NCBI GenBank assembly: GCA_937900305.1
Contig: CALCCV010000322.1
Coordinates: 1 to 8,660, forward strand
Direction: 5' to 3'
Origin: an uncultured Pseudobdellovibrionaceae bacterium
Lineage (GTDB): Bacteria > Bdellovibrionota > Bdellovibrionia > Bdellovibrionales > Bdellovibrionaceae
Length of the DNA: 8,660 bases
The notes beneath the pieces were generated by a model. That model ran no database searches. It was given only the letters and a program-made list of their open reading frames with translations, and was not told the origin of the DNA. Numbering within the stretch: position 1 is the first letter of the stretch; every line of letters begins with the position of its first letter. Position numbers and translations under genes: made by a program. Shown here one piece after another: positions 1-6,783 of the stretch.

Positions 1-13
1 GCTCTTCCGATCT
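1..13. other. Residual Illumina adapter at contig edge
   Basis: The first 13 bases, GCTCTTCCGATCT, are identical to the 3' end of the TruSeq universal adapter. A 13-base exact match sitting precisely at the sequence edge is very unlikely by chance, so this is almost certainly untrimmed library adapter and not genome. The reading frame of the next gene happens to stay open through it, but the residues encoded here should not be counted as protein. Confidence 0.88.
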
Positions 14-3000
14 GGCCCAATTCCCTGGATTTTCGCTTTGATTCAGACAGTGTCGTTTGCGAGGAAATTGAAAAAGGCCAATTCGGATTTGAATTTTTAT
101 CGTCAGTTCCAACAACGGGGGAATCACTGACATTTCCGTTGAACGCGAGCTTTCAAGAACCCGCCACTGCGCACATCCTTTGTCCCCTCATCGACGGCAC
201 TACGGCTAAGTCTGGAATTTTTCTTTACCCCGGAAGTTTAATTCAATACCCCGGCGGCACCAGCAATAGCGGCGGCGGGGTCAGCGCACCCACTCCACCC
301 GTGATGGTCAAGATGAGCAAAACCAATGCTCCCTTGGGTTCCGTCGCAGCGGATTCTTGTTTTATGACTCGGTTTCAATTGCTAAATACAAACGGTGCGC
401 CAACAACTCACTCGCAACCTGTCAGCGTGAATGTTTCGTCGCAAATGGGAGCGATCACTTATTACAATTCATGGAACGGGTGCACGACCAACAACTCTTC
501 AGAAATTTTGTCGTCGCCGACGATTCCGGCAAATCAGTTTGAAACTTTTGTGGTTTCAAAGATTACGATGTCTCCAGGAATGACGGCTTCGTTGAATCTG
601 AGTTACGCGAACTCAGGTGGCCTGACTTTAACGCCTCCGCCAACATTTCAACTGCAAGTCAAATTGAACACCGCTCGCTTTTTAGAAATCTCAGGCCCTC
701 TCAATATTTTGGCAAATACGTGTTATCCATTTCAGGTTGAAAATCGCCGATTGAACGACACCGCCTTTGCCTCTGGAGATCCAGAAACCATTGCGCTTTC
801 GGTGACCAACTCCACCAACCAAGCCTTGGTCGGCGTCACTTACCTCGATTCCAACTGCACGGCTGGATCGACGAACGTCACCATCCCCGTGAATGTTTCA
901 AAATCCTCGTTTTATATAAAACTTCCCACGTCCGCCATGGGGCCTTTTCACATTTTGGGAACCAACTCTACAGATTCCACCGTCGAATCCGCCAACCAAA
1001 TTTTGTATCTGGGCAACGGTTCGGTGAACCCAGCCAAAATGGCTTTGATGGGTCCAAATGTCATGGATCTGAACACCTGCCACCCGTTCATTTTAGCTCT
1101 TTACAATGAGATGGGAACGGCAGTGCTCAGTCCGACTGCGATACCCGTCACTTCACAAGCTGATGCCGGAGTCGGCAGTGTTTACTCTGATGCCACCTGC
1201 TCGACAGCCTTCACTTCATTTCCAGTTTCATTTTATCAAACAATGGCGTACGTCAAATTCACTACGGCCAGTGCTTCTAACAGCGGTCAAATCAAAATGA
1301 TCGGGACCGGCATCGTTGGTGATCCCGCGCAATTCTCGTTAACACCGAACATCCCACCCGTCGCAGCCTTGAGCGGCTCAATTCCTGCGTTGAACAATTT
1401 GATGAGCGTGAGCATCGGCGTTCTGAACTCCACTGGCAACTACAGCCTCCAAGCATTTCAATACAAATACGGAGCCCAGGTCAATACCCCTTGCACCTCC
1501 GCCGCTGGCTACCAAACAGTCACGGGCTCATCAGTCACCTTTTCGACTTCCGCATTGGCAGACACCACTCTCGTTTTGTGTTTACTGGCGCAGAATAGCC
1601 AAGGCCTGTGGCAAAATGTTTCATCTCCAACCATCATTACATGGACGAAAGATACGGTCCCACCCAGTCCCCCGGTGATCATTTCACCGGCGAGCAATCT
1701 GACATTTCTCAACGACGTCACTGTCGACATCACCTGTATTCCGAGTGCAGCTGTCGAGTTCGTGGTGAATGGAACCGTTGTTGGCGGCACCACCCAGTGC
1801 GCCGGAGGAACTTTGAATCGAACCATTTCACTCTTTGGCAATGGCTCACCCGAAAACATCATGGTCCGTCAATATGATGCCGCCTCCAACATGTCGACAG
1901 CGTCGATCACAGCCAAAAGAAATCCAATTGTGAAGTTGACGGCCGGAACGAATTTCAACTGCGCTGCTTTTGCCAACGGTAGAGTGAAATGTTGGGGAAT
2001 AAACACGCTTGGGCAACTTGGTCTGGGCAATACAACGGCCTATGGAGACAACGCGGGCGAACTCGCTTCCTTGGCTGAAGTTGATTTGAACTATTCTACC
2101 TTCGGGTCCGTCACAGATATCCAAGCTGGAAATGACTTTGTCTGTGCACTCTCAAGTAATGCACAAGTGAAATGTTGGGGCGCAAATACCTATGGACAGC
2201 TTGGTCGCGGCAATGTCACCAACGCCGGCTCTGGCACTTTGCAAATGGGCACCTACTTAAACGCCTTGAGTCTCGGCACGGCCCTCACTCCCTGGAAAAT
2301 GGCGGTGGGCTCCAGCCACGCGTGCGTACTTTTCACCAATGGCCGTATCAAATGTTGGGGCGCAAATTCGGTTGGACAATTGGGACTAGAAACAGTTTCA
2401 TCACCCAACGACAAGATTGGTGATGCAGCCGGCGAAATGGGCGATACACTCCCTTATGTCGATCTCGGAACGTCGTCGAGTGTGCCAATTCAAGCTTCTG
2501 ACATCGCGGCCGGGGGCACTCACACCTGCGCAAAAATGAACAACAATCAAATTCGTTGCTGGGGTGGAAACACTTATGGACAACTTGGTATTGGCAACGC
2601 GACCAGCCCACTCAACGCCGTCGGCGATGGCGCGAGTGAAATGGGCGACAACATGTTGCCAGTAAATATCTCCGGCACTGCGATCGATGGCAGTCAGATT
2701 GAAAAACTCTCCTTAGGAAGCAGCCACAGCTGTGCAGTGTCGTACAACGGTTCACGCACCTGTTGGGGTTATGGCGCCGACGGTCAGTTGGGATCGGGAT
2801 CTCTTTCCAATGCTCTGAGCCCCGTCTCAAGTTCAGGAAGCACAACGGCGTCAGCGATGTTGTTTAGCGGTGGACCTAACACGTGTTTTTCGGATGGGTC
2901 GTCATTCCAATGCACCGGCTCTAATTACGCGGGCAAGTTGGGACTGGGTGTTTCGACACCTGCTTACAGCGCCAACTACGCCGTTGCGTTGACTGGCCAA

Positions 3001-3186
3001 ATTAGTCTGGCGGCCGTGGGAATGAGTCACATCTGCGTCGTCGTCAACAATGGGCAGCTCCGATGTTGGGGTGAAGGTTTGGGTGGTGCTCTAGGTACGG
3101 GCGCAACAACGAATTATGGCAGCTCGGGGGGACAAACCGGATCTACGGCTTTCTCAGTTCCCATTTTGCCGCCCACCATTCCCTAA
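14..3186 (+). CDS. Large exported Ig-like/RCC1-repeat protein, 5'-truncated
   Basis: The gene is open from the left edge to a TAA at 3184-3186. No start is visible: the TTG at 139 is internal, because the frame stays open upstream through SDSVVCEEIEKGQFGFEF. At least 1,050 residues are present. In order there is an unassigned N-terminal piece; a Gly/Ser/Pro linker near 250-300; three Ig-like repeats with Cys pairs (304-1350); more beta-sandwich-like sequence with a DTVPPSPP linker near 1650-1670 (1351-1929); and seven RCC1 blades with CWGxNxxGQLG signatures (1930-3180). RCC1 repeats form a beta-propeller used for binding partners; in bacteria such fusions are typically exported. Many spaced Cys pairs suggest folding in an oxidising compartment. 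The signal peptide must lie upstream, off the window. It is co-directional with the gsp operon 113 nt downstream. Its ligand is unknown; adhesin, prey- or surface-binding protein or T2SS substrate are guesses. Domain class is confident, role is not. Confidence 0.9.
304..1350 (+). repeat. Three Ig-like repeats with paired cysteines
   Basis: Three successive protein repeats of about 119, 123 and 107 residues occupy roughly 304-660, 661-1029 and 1030-1350. Each carries an early Cys followed by an aromatic or His residue (ADSCFMTRF, NTCYPFQV, NTCHPFIL). Each has a second Cys 40-45 residues later inside a Y-x(2-3)-[DNS]-x-x-C context (YNSWNGC, YLDSNC, YSDATC). The Cys codons are at 358/481, 721/856 and 1078/1198. 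The repeats are recognisable only at protein level, so the duplication is old. The fold is inferred from the beta-strand-like Ser/Thr/Val pattern. Confidence 0.6.
1930..3180 (+). repeat. Seven-blade RCC1 repeat region
   Basis: Seven RCC1 repeats are centred on CWG-type motifs whose preceding codons start at 1987, 2170, 2350, 2554, 2758, 2908 and 3061, giving spacings of 61, 60, 68, 68, 50 and 51 residues. Each has a Cys nine residues before the CWG Cys (for example NCAAFANGRVKCWG), except the sixth, which is degenerate (CTG in place of CWG, and only eight residues between). Blades 1, 3 and 4 carry an acidic G-D-x-x-[GS]-E insertion, continuing as GEMGD or SEMGD in blades 3 and 4. Seven repeats is the number needed to close a canonical RCC1 propeller. 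Confidence 0.92.
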
Positions 3187-3208
3187 TTTGATTCAATTTT
3201 GATTCCAT

Positions 3209-3234
3209 CTGGAGCAAGCTCGACTTTGCTCCAG
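3209..3234 (+). terminator. Hairpin between RCC1 gene and gspE, possible terminator
   Basis: CTGGAGCAA and TTGCTCCAG form a perfect 9-bp inverted repeat with an 8-nt loop, starting 22 nt after the stop codon of the RCC1-repeat gene. The only T-run is TTTT at 3244-3247, nine bases after the stem, so it is not a textbook intrinsic terminator. It may terminate weakly, protect the 3' end of the upstream transcript, or attenuate read-through into gspE. Confidence 0.4.
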
Positions 3235-3299
3235 GGATTGAAGTTTTCTCCAATCGAAATTCACTTCAGAGAAGTTCTCGCGTAGGGTACATATAGATT

Positions 3300-4982
3300 A
3301 TGGATCTGCAGACCCTTCTTCTCAAAGCCACAACCTTGACCACTGAACAGTTGGAAGTGGTCTTGACCAATACGTCTCAAGCAAAGGTCAACACCGTTGG
3401 TGAAGCCTTGGCCAATAAGAATTTCACTTCGGCGGATGAAGTGGTGGCTGAGCTCTGCAAAGAATTAGCGATCGATTTTTTACGCGAAATTCCCTTCAAT
3501 GACATTTCTACCGATTTAGTGCGCGACATTCCGATCAACTACTCAAAGACGCAAGGCTTGCTTCCGTTCAAAGAAGATCAAGAGTCCGTGACCGTTTTGA
3601 CCTCCAATCCGCTCAACTTCAAAGCTCTCGATGATTTGCGCGTGTTGTTCGGCAAAAAAATCAAACCTCTCGTGGTCACCGCCCCCAAACTGACGGATGC
3701 CATCAATCGCGTTTACGAAAAGAGCACATCCAATCTTCAAGGTCTTGATGACATAGAAGAAGACGACGTTGATCTCGATGATCCTATCATCGATTTGCTC
3801 GAAGCTGGTGAAGACGATGCCCCGGTGATTCGCTTGGTGAACTCACTGATGTTTCGCGCCGTCAAAGAAAAAGCTTCGGATATTCACGTCGAGCCCTACG
3901 AAAAAGATCTTGTCGTTCGATTTCGCATTGATGGACTTTTGTACGACATTTTTAAACCACCTAAGCGTCTGCAGAATGCGATCACCTCTCGCATCAAAGT
4001 TATGGCAAATTTAAACATCGCCGAAAAGCGGTTGCCACAAGATGGACGCATTCCTCTGAAGCTGGGCGGGAAAGACATCGACATTCGTTTGTCCTGCGTC
4101 CCGACCGTATTTGGCGAGCGGCTGGTCATGCGTTTGCAAGAAAGCTCGAGCACGGTCAAAGAACTGAATCAGATCGGTTTCGCCGAAGACACCGTCGCGC
4201 AAATGAGCGAATTACTTGAACGATCCTACGGCATCATCTTGGTCACTGGGCCCACCGGTTCTGGAAAATCCACCACTCTTTATGCCTGCGTAACTAAGTT
4301 GAACAAACCTGATGTAAATATCCTCACCGTTGAAGATCCCGTTGAAAAACGAATCAGCGGAGTTGGGCAAGTGCCCGTCAACGCCAAAATTGGCCTTACT
4401 TTCGCAGCCGGCCTTCGATCCTTTTTGCGACAAGATCCTGATATCATCATGGTCGGCGAGATTCGAGATCTCGAGACTGCGGAACTCGCCATCAACGCCT
4501 CTCTGACGGGCCACTTGGTTTTGTCGACGATTCACGCCAACGATGCGACCGGTGCATTTCCACGTTTGATTGATATTGGTGCAGAGCCATTTTTAATTGC
4601 AACTTCCATTTTGGGAGTGCTGGCGCAACGATTGGTGCGAATTCTTTGCCCACACTGCAAAGCACCTTACACACCGACGCCCTTTGAGCTCACTAGCCTA
4701 GACCTCACTCCAGAATTGATCAAAGGCACCAACATTTGTAAGCCCGTTGGTTGCAATCACTGCAATCAAAAAGGCTATGTGGGCCGAACTTTGATCGCTG
4801 AACTCTTGATCGTGAACGATGAAATCCGCAGCAGCGTCATGCAGCGCAAAGATGGTAACACCATCAAACGTCTAGCGGTGGCGCAAGGCATGCGAACATT
4901 TCGTGAGCACGGAATCAGCAAAGTGCTTCAAGGCATCACGACCGTCGAAGAAGTGTTAACGAATACCCAAATCGACGTGTAG
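3300..4982 (+). CDS. gspE: GspE, type II secretion ATPase
   Basis: This is the cytoplasmic secretion ATPase that powers pseudopilus assembly, 560 residues and in the usual family range. An N-terminal T2SSE_N/MshEN-type region covers about 1-145 (for example LTSNPLNFKALDDLRVLFG). An acidic stretch follows at about 149-165, then APVIRLVNSLMFRAVKEKAS-DIHVEP and FRIDG of the N2 domain. Walker A GPTGSGKST has its Lys at 323, the Asp box is EDPVEK, and Walker B is DPDIIMVGEIRD at 379-390 with Glu387. The His box is STIHAND. A tetracysteine zinc motif (C450-P-H-C453 and C485-N-H-C488) favours GspE over plain retraction ATPases. The start is the ATG at 3300, which keeps the N-terminal domain whole. 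There is no good Shine-Dalgarno; the nearest candidate, AGGG at 3284-3287, is 12 nt away. It heads the operon, gspF following after 9 nt. PilB- or MshE-type ATPases are close relatives, but the gspF-J neighbours settle the assignment. Confidence 0.96.
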   Translation: MDLQTLLLKATTLTTEQLEVVLTNTSQAKVNTVGEALANKNFTSADEVVAELCKELAIDFLREIPFNDISTDLVRDIPINYSKTQGLLPFKEDQESVTVLTSNPLNFKALDDLRVLFGKKIKPLVVTAPKLTDAINRVYEKSTSNLQGLDDIEEDDVDLDDPIIDLLEAGEDDAPVIRLVNSLMFRAVKEKASDIHVEPYEKDLVVRFRIDGLLYDIFKPPKRLQNAITSRIKVMANLNIAEKRLPQDGRIPLKLGGKDIDIRLSCVPTVFGERLVMRLQESSSTVKELNQIGFAEDTVAQMSELLERSYGIILVTGPTGSGKSTTLYACVTKLNKPDVNILTVEDPVEKRISGVGQVPVNAKIGLTFAAGLRSFLRQDPDIIMVGEIRDLETAELAINASLTGHLVLSTIHANDATGAFPRLIDIGAEPFLIATSILGVLAQRLVRILCPHCKAPYTPTPFELTSLDLTPELIKGTNICKPVGCNHCNQKGYVGRTLIAELLIVNDEIRSSVMQRKDGNTIKRLAVAQGMRTFREHGISKVLQGITTVEEVLTNTQIDV

Positions 4983-4984
4983 GA
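4981..4984 (+). promoter_or_regulatory. gspF ribosome binding site overlapping gspE stop
   Basis: AGGA lies 7 nt before the gspF ATG and shares its first two bases with the TAG stop codon of gspE. Ribosomes terminating on gspE therefore sit on the gspF initiation site, which suggests translational coupling. Confidence 0.7.
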
Positions 4985-4991
4985 TCATCCC

Positions 4992-6206
4992 ATGCCTATT
5001 TATGAATACAAAGGTCTCACACGCGACGGAAAAAACACCAAAGGGGTGGTCGATGCGGACAACCTTCGGGCCGCCCGATTAAAACTAAAAAAAGATCAGA
5101 TCTTTGTGGTCGCTATCAAAGATAAAAAGAAACACGATCCGCGTTCACGCAAAAAAACTGTTTCAACTCGAAAAGTTCCCGTTAAAGATTTGTCGTTGAT
5201 GATTCGCCAGCTAGCGACACTTGTGAAATCGAATATTCCCATCGTCGACGCGTTGACCGCGGTGTCTGAACAAATTGAAAACCCCACTCTGGCCGAAGCC
5301 GTTGCCGATTGTAAAAATTTGGTGAATGAGGGAACGCCGTTTTACAAAGCGCTGGCCAAGTATCCTGCAATCTTTAGCAACATCTTTGTTTCGATGGTCG
5401 AAGCGGGCGAGGCATCGGGAACCTTGGACGTCATCTTGATTCGATTGGCCGAATTTTCTGAGGCGGCCTCTGAATTGCGCACAAAAGTTTCAAGCGCCCT
5501 AACCTATCCGATCATTATGTTGGTCGTCACCGTTTTGATGATCGTTGGTCTCTTTACATTTTTGATTCCCAAAATCGTGGTGATTTTTGAGAGCTTTCCC
5601 GGCTTGGAACTGCCTTGGTATACCGTCGTGATCATCGACATTTCAGATTTTATGGTGAACTACTGGTACGTGATTTTTGGAGTCATGGCCGGAGCCTTCG
5701 TGATTTTTCAAAACTGGAAAAAAAGCCCAGAAGGAGCCAAACAATGGGACGCCATCGCTTTGAAACTTCCTCTATTTGGCAAAGTCACCCAAATGGTGGC
5801 CGTGTCGCGCTTTACGCGAACGCTATCGACTTTGCTTGCGGGTGGGGTGCCCATGCTGATGGCACTCGACATCGTCCGCAACGTTGTCGACAATCACGTC
5901 ATTGCCAAAGCGATCGATGATGCTAGGAGCAATATCAGCGAAGGGGAAGGAATCTCTGGCCCACTCAAAAAGTCGGGGCAGTTTCCGCCGATTGTGATTC
6001 ACATGGTGAGCATTGGCGAAAAGACGGGCGAGCTTGAGAGCATGCTCACCCAAGTGTCTGACGCTTATGATTTTCAAGTGAAAGCCAAAATGGATTCTCT
6101 GACTTCATTGATGGGACCCATCGTAACTGTCTTGATGGGTTTGATGATTGGGGTTATTGTGATGGCGGTTTTAGTTCCGATGATGGAACTAACGAGCGCG
6201 AGTTAG
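4992..6206 (+). CDS. gspF: GspF, T2SS inner-membrane platform protein
   Basis: This polytopic inner-membrane protein links the GspE ATPase to the growing pseudopilus. At 404 residues it has the standard length. The N-terminus MPIYEYKGLTRDGK is the family signature. Two T2SSF helical domains follow, at about 68-190 (MIRQLATLVKSNIPIVDAL) and 270-392 (FTRTLSTLLAGGVPMLMAL); each contains the expected G-E-x-[ST]-G motif (EAGEASGTLD and SIGEKTGELE). Three membrane segments are predicted at about 172-197, 224-241 and 374-398. The ATG at 4992 has a well-placed AGGA and gives the conserved N-terminus. It lies 9 nt after gspE and is followed by an 81-nt junction before gspG. The last codons contain an inverted repeat and the start of a 13-nt tandem array. 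A type IV pilus PilC homologue is the alternative, but the downstream genes argue for T2SS. Confidence 0.96.
   Translation: MPIYEYKGLTRDGKNTKGVVDADNLRAARLKLKKDQIFVVAIKDKKKHDPRSRKKTVSTRKVPVKDLSLMIRQLATLVKSNIPIVDALTAVSEQIENPTLAEAVADCKNLVNEGTPFYKALAKYPAIFSNIFVSMVEAGEASGTLDVILIRLAEFSEAASELRTKVSSALTYPIIMLVVTVLMIVGLFTFLIPKIVVIFESFPGLELPWYTVVIIDISDFMVNYWYVIFGVMAGAFVIFQNWKKSPEGAKQWDAIALKLPLFGKVTQMVAVSRFTRTLSTLLAGGVPMLMALDIVRNVVDNHVIAKAIDDARSNISEGEGISGPLKKSGQFPPIVIHMVSIGEKTGELESMLTQVSDAYDFQVKAKMDSLTSLMGPIVTVLMGLMIGVIVMAVLVPMMELTSAS
6171..6192 (+). promoter_or_regulatory. Inverted repeat at 3' end of gspF
   Basis: TTAGTTCC and GGAACTAA form a perfect 8-bp stem with a 6-nt loop, inside the last codons of gspF and ending 14 nt before its stop. 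It lies just ahead of the AT-rich array preceding gspG, where an mRNA stability or processing element would be plausible. A stem this size is expected about once by chance in a window this long, so functional confidence is low. Confidence 0.25.
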
Positions 6207-6263
6207 AAAATCGAGCTAGAATATTGAGCTAGAATATTAAGTTAGATATCAAATTAGAATATG
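6200..6263 (+). repeat. Degenerate 13-nt tandem array in gspF-gspG junction
   Basis: Five head-to-tail units are visible: 6200-6212 (GAGTTAGAAAATC), 6213-6225 and 6226-6238 (both exactly GAGCTAGAATATT), 6239-6250 (a 12-nt AAGTTAGATATC) and 6251-6263 (AAATTAGAATATG). The first unit contains the TAG stop of gspF. Every unit retains TAG, and together these occur in all three frames. Each unit also contains a -10-like TAGAAT, TAGATA or TAGAAA, but no convincing -35 is positioned for any of them. The pattern is what slipped-strand duplication of the gspF stop region would leave. Confidence 0.8.
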
Positions 6264-6276
6264 AATCAAAAGACGT

Positions 6277-6281
6277 GGAGG
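6277..6281 (+). promoter_or_regulatory. gspG ribosome binding site
   Basis: GGAGG lies 6 nt before the ATG at 6288. It is the strongest Shine-Dalgarno in the window, fitting the need for high yield of the major pseudopilin. It also fixes the gspG start upstream of the conserved domain, and so establishes the long leader. Confidence 0.85.
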
Positions 6282-6287
6282 CCCTGA

Positions 6288-6779
6288 ATGTTCCTGAAAA
6301 ACCAAATTCAAATTTTACTGGCAAACTCGCCAAAATCTTTTTCAAAATCTCTTTTGAAAAGTCAAAAAGGTATGTCCTTGATCGAGATCCTGATCGTTCT
6401 GGGTATCATTGCAACCATCTTGTCGATGCTTGCCCCGCGAATCATGGGCGGCCAAGACAAAGCCAAGGTTCGCCAAGCGATGGCGGGAATGGCTCGCATC
6501 GCCGAACAAGTTGAAATGTTTCAAAGCGAATGCAACACTTTCCCGAAAGCTCTTGACGATTTGATCAGCGGCGACAATTGCCCGAACTTCAACCAACCTT
6601 TCATTCAGAAAAAAGAAATGAAAGATCCATGGGACAATCTTTTCCAGTACGAATCAGACGGCTCCAGTTACACACTCAAAAGTCTCGGCAAAGATAAAAA
6701 AGAAGGCGGCAGTGCTTTCAATAAAGATCTTGTTTGGGGCGAAGAAGGGGGCGGCGAAGCCAAACCGCCCGCCAACTGA
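6288..6779 (+). CDS. gspG: GspG, major pseudopilin precursor
   Basis: This is the major pseudopilin, polymerised into the periplasmic pseudopilus; 163 residues as precursor. Prepilin peptidase should cut after Gly28, leaving Met29 as +1 and the essential Glu33 at +5 of MSLIEILIVLGIIATILSML, followed by the N-terminal hydrophobic helix. DPW at 113-115, then NLFQYESDG and SLGKDKKEGG, match the GspG C-terminal calcium-site region, which marks this as G and not another pseudopilin. Cys82 and Cys98 could form a disulfide. The ATG at 6288 follows a perfect GGAGG, so the 28-residue, Lys/Ser-rich leader looks genuine; typical GspG leaders are under ten residues. No supported start exists nearer the helix: a TTG at 6354 has no ribosome binding site. 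The C-terminus has an extra Gly/Glu/Pro tail (EEGGGEAKPPAN). gspH begins 4 nt after its stop. Confidence 0.95.
   Translation: MFLKNQIQILLANSPKSFSKSLLKSQKGMSLIEILIVLGIIATILSMLAPRIMGGQDKAKVRQAMAGMARIAEQVEMFQSECNTFPKALDDLISGDNCPNFNQPFIQKKEMKDPWDNLFQYESDGSSYTLKSLGKDKKEGGSAFNKDLVWGEEGGGEAKPPAN
6339..6360 (+). promoter_or_regulatory. AT-rich inverted repeat in gspG leader
   Basis: TTTTCAAAA and TTTTGAAAA form a perfect 9-bp stem with a 4-nt loop (TCTC) within the codons of the GspG leader peptide. Such a stem could affect translation or stability of the downstream message. The sequence is A/T-rich and low in complexity, so a coincidence driven by Lys, Ser and Phe codons is quite possible. Confidence 0.25.
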
Positions 6780-6783
6780 TCTG

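Noticed and set aside
139..165. TTG at 139 as the start of the RCC1-repeat protein
   Set aside because: The frame is open all the way to the left edge with protein-like sequence, and there is no ribosome binding site or signal peptide after the TTG. The true start is upstream.
1509..1862. 117-residue minus-strand frame inside the RCC1-repeat gene
   Set aside because: It is a shadow of Ser/Thr/Val-rich beta-domain coding with no recognisable motif.
3187..3205. Direct repeat TTTGATTC at 3187-3194 and 3198-3205
   Set aside because: It is an 8-base A/T-rich repeat with no array or dyad structure, readily explained by chance.
3265..3297. Promoter with -10-like TACATA or TATAGA just before gspE
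   Set aside because: No convincing -35 is paired with either hexamer at 16-18 nt, and a start this close would make a leaderless message. The elements are too weak to list.
6275..6514. 79-residue frame overlapping the gspG start
   Set aside because: It is an out-of-frame shadow starting at a GTG inside the gspG ribosome binding site; the gspG frame carries the prepilin motif.
6712..6783. GTG at 6712 as the gspH start
   Set aside because: It would overlap gspG by 68 nt, has no ribosome binding site, and adds residues unlike a prepilin leader. The ATG at 6784 fits the 4-nt operon spacing.
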